From NCBI GenBank assembly GCA_947459295.1, contig CANHCY010000002.1, positions 1-64,000 of the forward strand: DNA of 64,000 bases. The letters run 5' to 3'. The first letter of the stretch is position 1; each line of letters starts with the position of its first letter. The translations under genes were made by a program, and so were the position numbers. This stretch comes from Chitinophagaceae bacterium. Its GTDB lineage: Bacteria; Bacteroidota; Bacteroidia; Chitinophagales; Chitinophagaceae. The notes beneath the pieces were generated by a model. It was not told where the DNA came from and made no database searches. It was given only the letters and a program-made list of their open reading frames with translations. Below, piece by piece: positions 42,028 to 51,942 of this stretch.

Positions 42028-44808
42028 TTAGAAGCCCATTGACATTGGTTTCCCGTTTTTTGAAAAGTTGTAGATGATGCTAAATAGCGCGTAACGTCTG
42101 ATACCATTATTGGTGGTTTCAGAAATAAAATTACTCGTGATATTTCTGTCCACAAATTGGTTTTGATTGAATAAATCATATACCATAAGCTTGGCCTCCC
42201 ACTTATCATTTTTAGAAATCACCTTACGCATAGACGGGTGTACTAAATAAATATTTCGCTGGTTAGGAAATGCCACAGACTTTTGGTATACGGTAATATC
42301 AGTGCTTAGGTCAATAAAAAACTTGGCCTTTTTAAACTTAAATTGAACATTTGAATTGTTACGGTAAGACCAGAAATTAGTAGAAGCGCCTGGTCTAATA
42401 CTAGATACTGTTTTATTGTTGGATGCATCAAAACTACTCCAAAAGTTAATTTTTTTATCGCCCCAATAAGAAAGCTGAATACCTAACCTTGTAGAAATAT
42501 TGTCATTGGTGTTTTTAATGCCATTTACAATATTATTGTACCTGCCACCATTGACACCCGTATTCACTCCAAAATTAATGCCCTTGTAGAGTTCAAAATC
42601 GTAATAAAAGCCTGAGCCATAATTGTAATTACCATCCACGTTTACGTACTGGTTAACAGACTTACCAAAAGCATCAATGGTGGAAGCAGTTGCAATTGCA
42701 TCGTTGGTGTTGGAGAAACTACCACTAAACTGCACATACTTGCTTTTCATTACTTTAAAACTATTATAGTTGAATGAAAACCGATTGGTAAAAGACTGTC
42801 TTAAATTAGCATTACCCACCGTAATATTAAGCGGATCCGTGTTATCAATAATAGGTTGTATTTGAAGTAGCGTAGGGTTTTGTGTGTTTCCTACATAACT
42901 TAATACAAACTTTTTTTGCTGTTTGGGTGTAAAATTAAATGTAGCAGATGGAATAAAGTTGGTAAAATTAACTGCTCTACTAGCATTTGTAGCATAATCA
43001 AACATGCTATATTTTGCAGATCCGATACCCGTTCCAATATTAAAGTTTACTTTTTTAACAGCATATCGGTAACTAATATTACCACTATTGTTAACGGTAT
43101 TAAATTTAAAATGATTGCTTAAAGTATCTACTTTAATTTTTGGCTGCCCAGCCCTGTCATCAAATGTGTTGCGCTCCGAATTATTCCCAGCAAGCCCAAT
43201 CTTATAATTAAAAATTAAAAATGAATTTTTACCTAGCGGCTCGGTATAGACCGTATTCACGCTACCCGCAGAAGTTAGTTGTGTTAAGGCTTTGGTTTGC
43301 GCAATGGTTTCCTGTTTAATAATGACGCTAGACGCATTAAAATAATCGTTTTGTGCATTTAGTAAACCATCTTGTGTTTTATCACCAAAATTAAAATCAG
43401 AATTTACTGAAATGGTTCTGCCTTTTTTTGCAAAACGAAGGCGGTAACTAATGGTACCGTTAAGGGTTTTATCATTGGTACTATTACTAGTAGTGCGGGC
43501 TGTATTGTTTAATTGTGCTCCAGTTTCAGGAATATAAGATCCACCACTAAAGCTATTGGCATTATCAGATATTACATTCGCCGCCTTTAATGTTAATTTA
43601 AATAAGCCTGTACTATCTGTACCCCACTGATCTGTGGTGGTAAACTTGTATTTCTTTTTTTCGTTGCGTTGAGTGCTAAACGTATTGTTTATAATAGAGT
43701 TGGTAGGCAAAATAGTTTTACTGTATGAACCTGTTATACCATTTACAATAAGTCTATTGTATTGTGCACTGGTATTAACAGAGCCCTTGTCAAATTTATT
43801 ACTGAAAGTAGCCCCCGCCGATTGTTGATTAGGAAAACCTGTAGAACCACCCTCTTCTCCATCACCACTTGTCATAATCATTGACATACCACCATCTCCA
43901 AATTCTGTAGTGATACCGCCGCCGTCGCCATAATTTTGCGCCTCGTCCCAATTTAAATTGTCAAATTTGGTATTGTCGGTGGTCACATAACCGGCAATTT
44001 TTCTTTTTCCTTTAAAAGCATTGGTCATTAATTTGCCATTCCCAAACTGGTTAAAGTTGCTTCCAGCTTCGGCTTTACCAAAGTATCCATTTTTTTTGTC
44101 TTCCTTTAATTGAAGGTTAATGGTTTTAGATTTTTGTCCATCATCAATACCTGTAAAAACGGCCTGATCCGATTTTTTATCAAATACTTGTACTTTATCT
44201 ACAACATCTGCTCTTAAATTTTTAGTTACCACCGCAGGATCGTCACTAAAAAATTCTTCGCCATCCACAAGTACCTTATTTACCTTTTCTCCTTGTGCCG
44301 TAATCTCTCCTTTTGCATTTACCTGAATACCTGGCATTTTTTTCAAGAGTTCTTGTACGTCAGCATTGGGTGTAACATAAAAACTATCGGCCTTGTACTC
44401 GGTGGTATCACCCTTTACACGAATAGCCGACACCGTATTTTTTACAATAACTTCTTTAAGTATATGGGCTTTCGTATCAATGGCGATATTGAGTACTGTT
44501 GGCGTTGCACCCACAGTAATTTTATCCGTAAAATCAGCGTATTGCGGATAACTTACCATTACAATGTAATTGCCAGCAGCTATACGCTCAATAACAAATT
44601 CTCCTTTACTTGAGGTTCTTACTGTTTTTACAAGCACCGAATCTTTGGCTCTTAAAATATTTACGGAAGCCAGCGCTAAGTTCTTTTTTTCGGTGGTATC
44701 TTTTACGGTTCCACTAACCGTAGTATACTGTGCAAATGTGGCTAGAGAAAATAAAACAAAAAAAAGAGTGAGTGTAAGGCGTTTTTGTCCTTGAAATAAT
44801 AAATTCAT
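42028..44808 (-). CDS. TonB-dependent receptor-like outer-membrane beta-barrel protein
   Basis: A 926-aa protein. The signal peptide is followed by a carboxypeptidase-regulatory-like domain (about 30-110, YTTVSGTVKDTTEKKNLA), a plug-like region (about 115-240, containing VQELLKKMPGIQVNAKG and NKVLVDGEEFF), and a large barrel to a C-terminal aromatic residue (PMSMGF). The frame extends to a TTG at 44856, but that start lies within the promoter, so ATG 44806-44808 (MNLLFQGQKR) is used. It is not a SusC: no SusD follows. The substrate may be a peptide, metal or small glycan. It is energised by ExbB/ExbD/TonB. Confidence 0.87.
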   Translation of the reverse strand: MNLLFQGQKRLTLTLFFVLFSLATFAQYTTVSGTVKDTTEKKNLALASVNILRAKDSVLVKTVRTSSKGEFVIERIAAGNYIVMVSYPQYADFTDKITVGATPTVLNIAIDTKAHILKEVIVKNTVSAIRVKGDTTEYKADSFYVTPNADVQELLKKMPGIQVNAKGEITAQGEKVNKVLVDGEEFFSDDPAVVTKNLRADVVDKVQVFDKKSDQAVFTGIDDGQKSKTINLQLKEDKKNGYFGKAEAGSNFNQFGNGKLMTNAFKGKRKIAGYVTTDNTKFDNLNWDEAQNYGDGGGITTEFGDGGMSMIMTSGDGEEGGSTGFPNQQSAGATFSNKFDKGSVNTSAQYNRLIVNGITGSYSKTILPTNSIINNTFSTQRNEKKKYKFTTTDQWGTDSTGLFKLTLKAANVISDNANSFSGGSYIPETGAQLNNTARTTSNSTNDKTLNGTISYRLRFAKKGRTISVNSDFNFGDKTQDGLLNAQNDYFNASSVIIKQETIAQTKALTQLTSAGSVNTVYTEPLGKNSFLIFNYKIGLAGNNSERNTFDDRAGQPKIKVDTLSNHFKFNTVNNSGNISYRYAVKKVNFNIGTGIGSAKYSMFDYATNASRAVNFTNFIPSATFNFTPKQQKKFVLSYVGNTQNPTLLQIQPIIDNTDPLNITVGNANLRQSFTNRFSFNYNSFKVMKSKYVQFSGSFSNTNDAIATASTIDAFGKSVNQYVNVDGNYNYGSGFYYDFELYKGINFGVNTGVNGGRYNNIVNGIKNTNDNISTRLGIQLSYWGDKKINFWSSFDASNNKTVSSIRPGASTNFWSYRNNSNVQFKFKKAKFFIDLSTDITVYQKSVAFPNQRNIYLVHPSMRKVISKNDKWEAKLMVYDLFNQNQFVDRNITSNFISETTNNGIRRYALFSIIYNFSKNGKPMSMGF

Positions 44809-44853
44809 GCAGTTTGTTTGGTTCGTAAGGGGTGCATTATCAAAAATGCTGCA

Positions 44854-44886
44854 CAAAAGTACCTTCTACTTTACAAAGTATTGCAA
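44854..44886 (-). promoter_or_regulatory. Promoter of the receptor-GLPGLI pair
   Basis: On the minus strand a TTG (44884-44886) is followed after 22 bases by TACTTTTG (44854-44861), an exact -7 element. Transcription would start near 44847, 39 bases before the receptor ATG, confirming that the upstream TTG start cannot be used. Confidence 0.6.
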
Positions 44887-44935
44887 AACAAGCTGTTAAA
44901 ATAGACGAACGGCAAATAAATGCCATTAATGTGTA

Positions 44936-46135
44936 TTATTTCAAATACCAATCTTTATATCGCGTAAGGCTTTCAATAAAATAATAGTCTGCGTAGGTTA
45001 ATGGAGCGTCTACTTCAGACTTATGCGGAAGCGAACCTACGCTATGCATGAGTATAAAACCTCCATTCTCGCCAAGCTTTGCTCTATACGCCTCTGACGA
45101 CAAGGCCATTAAGATGGTTTCTGCTGTTTTTATGTATTCCTTTTTTTCTGCACCACTGGTATATTGTCCAAGTTCTAATAAAGCAGAGGCCATAATGGCG
45201 CCACTTGACGCATCGCGTGGTGCATTAGGAATGGTTGTGGCATCAAAATCCCAATAAGGCACTTTGTCCGCTGGTAGGTTAGGATGAGATAGTATAAATT
45301 TTGCAATTTTTTTAGCTTGGTTTAAATAAGCAGGATTTTTTGTAAAACGGTACATCATGGTATATCCGTATAGGCCCCATGTTTGACCTCTCGACCATGC
45401 CGACGAATCAGATGCGCCTTGCCATGTTACTTTTTTTAAAATTTTTGCATTGGCTAAATCCCAGTCAACTACGTGTACCGAACTATTGTCTGGTCTAAAT
45501 TGATTTTCAATAGTCGTATTGGCATGGGTAACTGCAATTTCTTTATACACCGGATCGCCACCATGATCACTTACCCAGTGTAGTAATTCAAGATTCATCA
45601 TGTTGTCAATTATCACCGGGCAACTTAAGCGCGCACTTGAATTCCAAGATTGAATAGATTTAATAGCAGGTCTATAACGCGTAGACAATGATTTAGCTGC
45701 AATGGTTACAACGTCTTTGTAAGCTGTGTTGTTGGTGTATTTATAAGCAGTTCCAAAAGAACAATAAATCATAAATCCTAAATCATGATTGCCTGTATAG
45801 TATTTTTCTTTTTCTAAAATACCCAGTCTTTTTTCTGCTTCCTTTCTAATATTTTCATCTTTGGTATACGCATACAAATACCATAACGTGCCCGGATAAA
45901 ATCCACTGCACCACCATTTGGTATCACTTGTTACAGATGTATTGGTTGCTGACACATAACTACGAGGCATTACCGAGTCAGGTGTATTTGCTTTTAAATA
46001 CTGGTATTGTTTAGCTGCAAAAGCAAAATTATCTTGAATAAGCGCTTCCATTTTATTTTTTATAGAAGCAGTTTGTCCGTAACCAATTTGAGCCATCACA
46101 AACAAAAGTGCAAAACCAACGATGTATTTTTTCAT
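44936..46135 (-). CDS. Secreted GH88 unsaturated glucuronyl hydrolase
   Basis: A 399-aa protein with a signal peptide (MKKYIVGFALLFVMAQIGYG). The (alpha/alpha)6 barrel of GH88 shows WWCSGFYPGTLWYLY near 73, the catalytic-region PVIIDNMMNLELL near 175 and WSRGQTWGLYGYTMMY near 248. GH88 enzymes hydrate and release the unsaturated uronic acid left at chain ends by polysaccharide lyases. That fits the heparinase-type lyase gene two positions upstream. Substrate, whether glycosaminoglycan-like or plant or algal uronan, is not decidable. Confidence 0.9.
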   Translation of the reverse strand: MKKYIVGFALLFVMAQIGYGQTASIKNKMEALIQDNFAFAAKQYQYLKANTPDSVMPRSYVSATNTSVTSDTKWWCSGFYPGTLWYLYAYTKDENIRKEAEKRLGILEKEKYYTGNHDLGFMIYCSFGTAYKYTNNTAYKDVVTIAAKSLSTRYRPAIKSIQSWNSSARLSCPVIIDNMMNLELLHWVSDHGGDPVYKEIAVTHANTTIENQFRPDNSSVHVVDWDLANAKILKKVTWQGASDSSAWSRGQTWGLYGYTMMYRFTKNPAYLNQAKKIAKFILSHPNLPADKVPYWDFDATTIPNAPRDASSGAIMASALLELGQYTSGAEKKEYIKTAETILMALSSEAYRAKLGENGGFILMHSVGSLPHKSEVDAPLTYADYYFIESLTRYKDWYLK

Positions 46136-46161
46136 GTTCGAAATTTAATAAGGTAATAAAG

Positions 46162-47436
46162 TTAATAATCTACAGCGTAATCTTTAGGAAATACTTCTCC
46201 ATTCCATGCTCTTTTTTGTGTCCAATTGGTTGCTGGATCTGCCCAAAATGCATGCGTTGATGGAAGACCTAATGGCATAAATGCAAAAGACGCTAGATAC
46301 ATACTGCCCGTGTTAGAATAGGAATCTGCAATATTTGACTGGTTAGCACCTACAAAACCTAGTGTTAGTAAGCCATTTGCATTAAATGTTTCTTTGACAA
46401 ACACCCTTTTAAAAACCGCTGTTAATGCCGGCCTTACTTGTGAAGGCAATACGCCCGCTGGCAAGTTGTCTTCGAGTGCTAAAGTAGCGAGTGGCCAAAA
46501 AGCGCCTACCCTATAGGTCGAAGATCTTCCAAATACCGGAAATGTTCCTTCTGGGGAAATAAAACGTTCTTGAAAAGAAGCATAACGCTTCATTCGTTTA
46601 ACAGCAAGATCTAGTTCCGCTTGTGTTCTTCTTCCTTTACTAACATTTACACGAAGTACAGTTACTAGCATAGGTTGAATTACAAAACCATTGTAATGAT
46701 CAAAATGAAATTTAACACCATCGCTATACCAACCATCACCCACATACCAACCTTGTATTTTATCAATACCGGCATCAATACGAGCAGCATCAATGGGTGC
46801 ATCAATCGAGAGTAAAAATGTTTCTACAATAGCAGCAAATAAAACCCAGTTATTATTAGATGGTTTAATAGCACGTAGTTTTGTAAACTCTGTAATAAAT
46901 CGTTCTTTGGTTTGCTTACTAAGCGGCTCCCAAAGTGCTGCAGGCGCTAATAACAATGCCTCTGCTAAAAATGCAGCATCCACAAGTGGTTGTGCTACTT
47001 TTTGTGAGCCCCAGTATAAATAATCTGGACTTTCCGGATCCACAGCATTTGCTAATGAAGCATGTATTTGATCACGCATTTTTTTTCTGATACGCCCTTC
47101 TTCGGTGTCATCATCCGGAAGTGCTACAAATGGTGCCATGCCAACAATTAAACGACCAATGGCTTCCATATAAGCAACCTCTTTGTTACGGTTATCCCAG
47201 GCAGGGCTATAGTCCATGGGCATTGTTTTTTTGAGTTCCCCTTTACTCATCGATGATAAAATGGGTGAGGCTATTTTGTCAAGTAGCTTTACCCAGTACA
47301 TACGGTCTTTAGCACCCGTTGTTTCAAATGCATCAATGCTACCGACAGCAGTTGCTGCTTTTGTTGTAAGTACGGGGGCCAGGCCAACAAAACTCAGTAT
47401 TGAGGATAGCTGTATAAAATTTCTTCTTTTCATCAT
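46162..47436 (-). CDS. DUF2264 family secreted protein
   Basis: A 424-aa protein with an N-terminal export signal that resembles a Tat leader (MMKRRNFIQLSSILSFVGLAPVL). The DUF2264 pattern is clear: PAWDNRNKEVAYMEAIGRLIVGMAPF near 75-95, then helical repeats and GWYSDGVKFHFDHYNGFVIQPML near 236-258. DUF2264 proteins have an all-helical toroid like other uronate-active enzymes and occur in polysaccharide loci; their activity is largely uncharacterised. It starts 4 bases after the heparinase-type gene and lies 26 bases before GH88, so the three are an operon. Confidence 0.86.
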   Translation of the reverse strand: MMKRRNFIQLSSILSFVGLAPVLTTKAATAVGSIDAFETTGAKDRMYWVKLLDKIASPILSSMSKGELKKTMPMDYSPAWDNRNKEVAYMEAIGRLIVGMAPFVALPDDDTEEGRIRKKMRDQIHASLANAVDPESPDYLYWGSQKVAQPLVDAAFLAEALLLAPAALWEPLSKQTKERFITEFTKLRAIKPSNNNWVLFAAIVETFLLSIDAPIDAARIDAGIDKIQGWYVGDGWYSDGVKFHFDHYNGFVIQPMLVTVLRVNVSKGRRTQAELDLAVKRMKRYASFQERFISPEGTFPVFGRSSTYRVGAFWPLATLALEDNLPAGVLPSQVRPALTAVFKRVFVKETFNANGLLTLGFVGANQSNIADSYSNTGSMYLASFAFMPLGLPSTHAFWADPATNWTQKRAWNGEVFPKDYAVDY

Positions 47437-47440
47437 TGTA

Positions 47441-49417
47441 TTATTTGTTGCTATTAGATCCCTTTATAAGCGCAATAGAAAAATTGTGTTTTCCTGCTTT
47501 TTTATTTCCTTTTGCTACTAGCTGAATACGGTACAGCTTTGTGCCCCATATGCCACTGATTCTTTCGTCATCTAATATTTTGTCTTCTATAGCAATATCA
47601 AATAGTTTGGCATCATAATTAAATGCCACATAGGCACCGTCTTGTAATGCAAATAAAAGTTGACCCGGTTTTTCAATAGTAGGTTTTATAAATACCAAAA
47701 ACGATTGTACCAGTGGTGATTTCCATTCGAGCATTTCGTAATTTTCAAATAATTGAATGGTATTTTTTGACTGATCAAAATCAAATTTTCGTTCGTATTT
47801 TTTTACCGCAGCTTCTGTTGGATAAGCTGGCGCGATATCCATAGAAACAGAAACACCCGATGTATTTTTGGCGTATACTACATTTGTTGCTTTATACTGA
47901 ATACCTTCTTTTTGCATCACGCCATTAATAGTAGGACAGTTATGCCAAACCGATTGCATATTCCATAACTCATAGCGCTTACTGCTAAATGTTTGTGCGG
48001 TATAACTACCAACACCTGCATCTACAAAAACGGGCGTATTATTAGCATACACAATAAAATTGCCAATGTCATTATGGTTATGACTTTCGGCATTATGTCC
48101 ACCCTGAACGGCTAAAAAAAGGCCGTTGGTTGATTCACTTTTGGTTCTAGCCGTTAACACCTGCCTATCACCAAACCAAGACACAGCAGGCAGTGGCGCA
48201 ATAGGTGGCACCGTTGTAAGTGAATCATAAATAGAAGTAGTTTCTAAAAAATCAATGATATTGCCGTTGTCTAATTTTTGTTTTTGCAACCCAAATAAAT
48301 AAGCACCAAAAGATTTTAGTGGAGCGTCGTTAAAAACTGTGCCATAAGAATAAACGCTTTCAGGATCTGGTATGGATTTAGAAAAAGCGTCGGCAAAATT
48401 GACAAAATTATTATCTCCAATATGTACTTTACTAATATAGCTACCCATATTGTAAATAAGCTGTTGCTGTTTCCAATCAATAGGTGTTGATATTAACTTA
48501 TTTAAAACATGAATAAAGCGCATAAGCTTGCCGCCTGCTTCACTCCAATAAGAAGGACCTTCGTCACAACCTCCATCATCAGGATATTGGTTTACAAAAA
48601 TATCAGTACTCTTAACAGTTTTGCCGATAATGAGACCCACGCTATCAGCTTTAAGCGAACTATATAATGCTGTCATAAGTACATTGGTGTTTACCCATGG
48701 ATTCCAATTGTTTACAGGTTGTCCTGTAAAACCCATCCACCAAAAATCAGTACGTGTTAGATAAGGCTGAAATATTCTTTTATTTAATTCCGCAAAAACG
48801 CGTTTGCCAATGCCTTTCGAATACGCATCCAGTTCATCACTTAACATAAACTGAATCATAGATAGCTGCGCAGCAGCGGTACCACTTCCTAAATCAATAA
48901 CTACCTCATACGGATCCGGCAATCCTGTTTTTTCTTTTTGAACTACAATATGCGCCGGTAATACCCAAGTACTTTGCTCACAAAGTGTCCAAATGCCATT
49001 GGCAATTTGTGGAATGTATTTTTTATCCTTTGTAATAATCGCAGCGACCGCTAATTCATTTAAAACTTTTCGGCGCTCATTGTTTTTTCTTTCAAAATTG
49101 TAACGTGTGCCTGTTATTTTATAATCGAGGTATAAACTTGCTGGTAAAGCGGGCCAATCATATTTTAACCCTTTGTCGCCTTCTTTTACAAGCCTTGCTT
49201 TTACAGAGTCAGGCAGAGCAGCTACTTTTTGTAGGTAGTTGTTCTTTTGCTCTAGTCGCCAAGCAGCAATATTTGATAATTTATTTTGTAACTCGTTTTG
49301 TGTAAATGCCTTAGACAAAATATTTCTTTGTCCAAAAGCAGGTTGTATAAAACCAGCCAGCATACAAAGGCAGAAGGCCCAAACAATTCTTTTTTGATCC
49401 ATCATGTTTTTTTTCAT
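47441..49417 (-). CDS. Heparinase II/III family polysaccharide lyase
   Basis: A 658-aa secreted enzyme (signal peptide MKKNMMDQKRIVWAFCLCML, ending PAFG). An alpha-helical toroid domain (about 60-350) holds NNWNPWVNTNVLM and GCDEGPSYWSEAGGK. The C-terminal beta-sandwich has GGHNAESHNHNDIGNFIVY near 445, the heparinase II/III signature, where the His residues are probably metal or substrate ligands. The PL subfamily (such as 12, 15, 17, 21) cannot be told by eye. It is the first gene of lyase-DUF2264-GH88. An ATG at residue 5 or 6 is also possible as start. Confidence 0.88.
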   Translation of the reverse strand: MKKNMMDQKRIVWAFCLCMLAGFIQPAFGQRNILSKAFTQNELQNKLSNIAAWRLEQKNNYLQKVAALPDSVKARLVKEGDKGLKYDWPALPASLYLDYKITGTRYNFERKNNERRKVLNELAVAAIITKDKKYIPQIANGIWTLCEQSTWVLPAHIVVQKEKTGLPDPYEVVIDLGSGTAAAQLSMIQFMLSDELDAYSKGIGKRVFAELNKRIFQPYLTRTDFWWMGFTGQPVNNWNPWVNTNVLMTALYSSLKADSVGLIIGKTVKSTDIFVNQYPDDGGCDEGPSYWSEAGGKLMRFIHVLNKLISTPIDWKQQQLIYNMGSYISKVHIGDNNFVNFADAFSKSIPDPESVYSYGTVFNDAPLKSFGAYLFGLQKQKLDNGNIIDFLETTSIYDSLTTVPPIAPLPAVSWFGDRQVLTARTKSESTNGLFLAVQGGHNAESHNHNDIGNFIVYANNTPVFVDAGVGSYTAQTFSSKRYELWNMQSVWHNCPTINGVMQKEGIQYKATNVVYAKNTSGVSVSMDIAPAYPTEAAVKKYERKFDFDQSKNTIQLFENYEMLEWKSPLVQSFLVFIKPTIEKPGQLLFALQDGAYVAFNYDAKLFDIAIEDKILDDERISGIWGTKLYRIQLVAKGNKKAGKHNFSIALIKGSNSNK

Positions 49418-49435
49418 ACTTGTATCATTGCAAGT

Positions 49436-50590
49436 TTAATTCAATAGCCTAGTACCATCACCTATCTGCATCACATATTTACCCATACTGCGCCCAAATG
49501 TATTTTCGTATACAGCGTTTATGCGGTTATAAACGGTTTCTAGTTCAGTTGTTTGCACAAGGGCTATCACACAACCGCCAAAGCCACCACCCATCATTCT
49601 TGCGCCAATAATAGCTTCCTCTTTCATGCAGTTTTCTACAATTAGATCCAGCTCTGGGCAACTTACTTTATAGAGCTTGCTTAAACCAGTATGTGTTTCA
49701 TACATGCGGGCACCAAATGCATGTCTTTCACCAGCAAGCAAATGATTACAAGCGGCTTCCATTCTGGCAATTTCTTCAATCACATATCTGCATCTATTGT
49801 ATACGTCACTTGAAATAGTATCAGCCACCGCATCTAACATAATCAGCGTCGCTTCTCTAAAAGATGTAATAGAAAATTGTTTGCGAAGCGCTGCTAATCC
49901 TGTTTCGCATTCCTTTCGTCTAGTATTGTATTCCGAAGATGCTAAACTATGTTTTACAAATGTGTCAAAAAGCACAATACGAATGCCTTCTAGCTTAAAT
50001 GGAAAATAGGTATAAGACAAATCAGCACAATCTAGTTTGATTACATGATCTGCTTTACCAAACATACTTGCAAACTGATCCATCACACCACAGTTTACGC
50101 CTACAAAATTATTTTCGGCGCGCTGTGCTATTTGCACCATTGCTTGTTTGCTAATATGTATATCAAAAAGATGCATGAGGGCGAAAACCGTTGCACACTC
50201 AAGTGCAGCCGATGATGATACACCTGCACCTACCGGAATATTACCCGTAATCAGGATATTAAAGCCTAAAACAGCATGCCCATCTTTTTTAAGTTCATGG
50301 GCAACACCTAACACATAATTAGGCCAGTCTACATTGGAGCGCTGCGATGCATTGTCTAGGCTAGTTTGATAGTTTTGTTGGATATCAGCGGCGTGCAATA
50401 CAATTTGGTCATCGTTTCTTTTAGAAACAGCCACATACATGTACTTATCAATTGCGGCGGGAAGCACAAAACCATGATTATAGTCTACGTGTTCCCCAAT
50501 TAAATTGATACGCCCTGGTGACGCTATAACAAATGAAGGCGCTTCATTAAACTGCTGGGCAAATAGCGCGCTTACTTCCGCCTTATTCAT
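49436..50590 (-). CDS. galK: Galactokinase (GHMP kinase)
   Basis: A 384-aa cytoplasmic kinase that makes galactose 1-phosphate. The signature GRINLIGEHVDYNHG is near residue 26, the ATP loop PVGAGVSSSAALE near 115, and GGGFGGCVIAL near 338. Full length for GalK. Its start overlaps the xylA stop (ATG 50588-50590; TAA 50590-50592). galT and galE are not nearby, so the setting in a xylose operon is odd. GHMP kinases for arabinose or uronic acids are related, so specificity should be treated with care. Confidence 0.88.
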   Translation of the reverse strand: MNKAEVSALFAQQFNEAPSFVIASPGRINLIGEHVDYNHGFVLPAAIDKYMYVAVSKRNDDQIVLHAADIQQNYQTSLDNASQRSNVDWPNYVLGVAHELKKDGHAVLGFNILITGNIPVGAGVSSSAALECATVFALMHLFDIHISKQAMVQIAQRAENNFVGVNCGVMDQFASMFGKADHVIKLDCADLSYTYFPFKLEGIRIVLFDTFVKHSLASSEYNTRRKECETGLAALRKQFSITSFREATLIMLDAVADTISSDVYNRCRYVIEEIARMEAACNHLLAGERHAFGARMYETHTGLSKLYKVSCPELDLIVENCMKEEAIIGARMMGGGFGGCVIALVQTTELETVYNRINAVYENTFGRSMGKYVMQIGDGTRLLN

Positions 50591-51918
50591 TAAATATAAC
50601 GGTTAATCAAATTTTCGATAAACTCTTGCTTGCCACTAATGGTAGCAGGCGCTCCAGCAGCAACGGCAATATTTCTTAAATCTTCCAAAGTGAGTTTTCC
50701 TTGCTCAAAATCTTTTCCTTTGCCAGTATCGTAACTTGCATAACGATCAGCTCTAATTTTTTTATACTCAGACCCTTGCAAAATAGCATCTGCTGTTATG
50801 AGCGCTCTTGCAAAAACATCCATACCACCAATATGCGCATAAAATAAATCGGCAGGATCTGTAGAGTTGCGTCTAATTTTTGCATCAAAATTAATACCAC
50901 CTCCTTTAAACCCACCTGCTTCCAAAATAATAAGTAAGGCTTCTGTTAATTCATTGATATCAGAAGGAAATTGATCCGTATCCCAACCATTTTGATAATC
51001 GCCTCTATTGGCATCCATACTGCCTAAAAGTCCAGCGTCTGCTGCTACTTGTAATTCATGCGTAAACGTATGTCCAGCAAGGGTTGCATGGTTTACTTCA
51101 ATATTTAAACTAAAGTCATTTAATAAATCGTGTTCGCGTAAAAATCCAATTACGGTTTCACAATCATAATCATATTGATGCTTTGATGGCTCACAAGGTT
51201 TTGGCTCAATAAAAAACTTTCCTGAAAAACCATTTTTTCTGCCATAATCTCTAGCCGTTTTTAAAAACTGTGCTAAATGATCTTTTTCACGCTTCATGTT
51301 GGTGTTTAAGAGGCTCATATAGCCTTCTCTTCCGCCCCAAAAAACATAATTTTCACCACCCAGTGCAATGGTTGCATCAAGTGCTGCTTTAACCTGTGCA
51401 CCCGCGTGAGCGAGCACGGTAAAATCTGGATTGGTAGCAGCGCCATTCATATATTTTCTACTTGAAAATAAATTAGCCGTACCCCATAGTAATTTGATGC
51501 CACTAGCATCTTGCTTTTCTTTTAGATACGCCGTAATAGCTTGTAAGCGTCTTTCATTTTCATGCACATCATTTGTATATTCTACCGCGTCTACGTCATG
51601 AAAGCAATAATAAGGCACGCCTAATTTTGTCATGAATTCAAATGCAGCATCTGCTTTGTCTTTTGCTCTTTCGATAGGATCAGATTTTGTATCCCACTCA
51701 AACAAATGCGTTGGCTCACCAAAAGGATCGGCACCAGAACCACAAAAGCTATGCCAGTAGGCACAAGCAAACCTAAAATGTTCTTTCATGGTTTTACCTG
51801 CCACTACTTGATTTTCATTGTACCATCTAAATGCTAGCGGATTATGCGAAGCGGTTCCTTCGTATTTAATTTTTTCAATCCCTTTAAAAAATTCTTTAGA
51901 TCCTAATACTACTGACAT
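50590..51918 (-). CDS. xylA: Xylose isomerase
   Basis: A 442-aa TIM-barrel enzyme converting D-xylose to D-xylulose with two divalent metals. The class II length fits Bacteroidota. Visible motifs are [10 protein letters not shown] near 102 (catalytic His), [17 protein letters not shown] near 233 (metal Glu, and lysine), and [18 protein letters not shown] near 305 with the metal aspartates. It lies between xylB and galK in the same operon. Confidence 0.96.
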   Translation of the reverse strand: MSVVLGSKEFFKGIEKIKYEGTASHNPLAFRWYNENQVVAGKTMKEHFRFACAYWHSFCGSGADPFGEPTHLFEWDTKSDPIERAKDKADAAFEFMTKLGVPYYCFHDVDAVEYTNDVHENERRLQAITAYLKEKQDASGIKLLWGTANLFSSRKYMNGAATNPDFTVLAHAGAQVKAALDATIALGGENYVFWGGREGYMSLLNTNMKREKDHLAQFLKTARDYGRKNGFSGKFFIEPKPCEPSKHQYDYDCETVIGFLREHDLLNDFSLNIEVNHATLAGHTFTHELQVAADAGLLGSMDANRGDYQNGWDTDQFPSDINELTEALLIILEAGGFKGGGINFDAKIRRNSTDPADLFYAHIGGMDVFARALITADAILQGSEYKKIRADRYASYDTGKGKDFEQGKLTLEDLRNIAVAAGAPATISGKQEFIENLINRYI

Positions 51919-51942
51919 ACTATCTATTTTAAGTCTTTAAAT

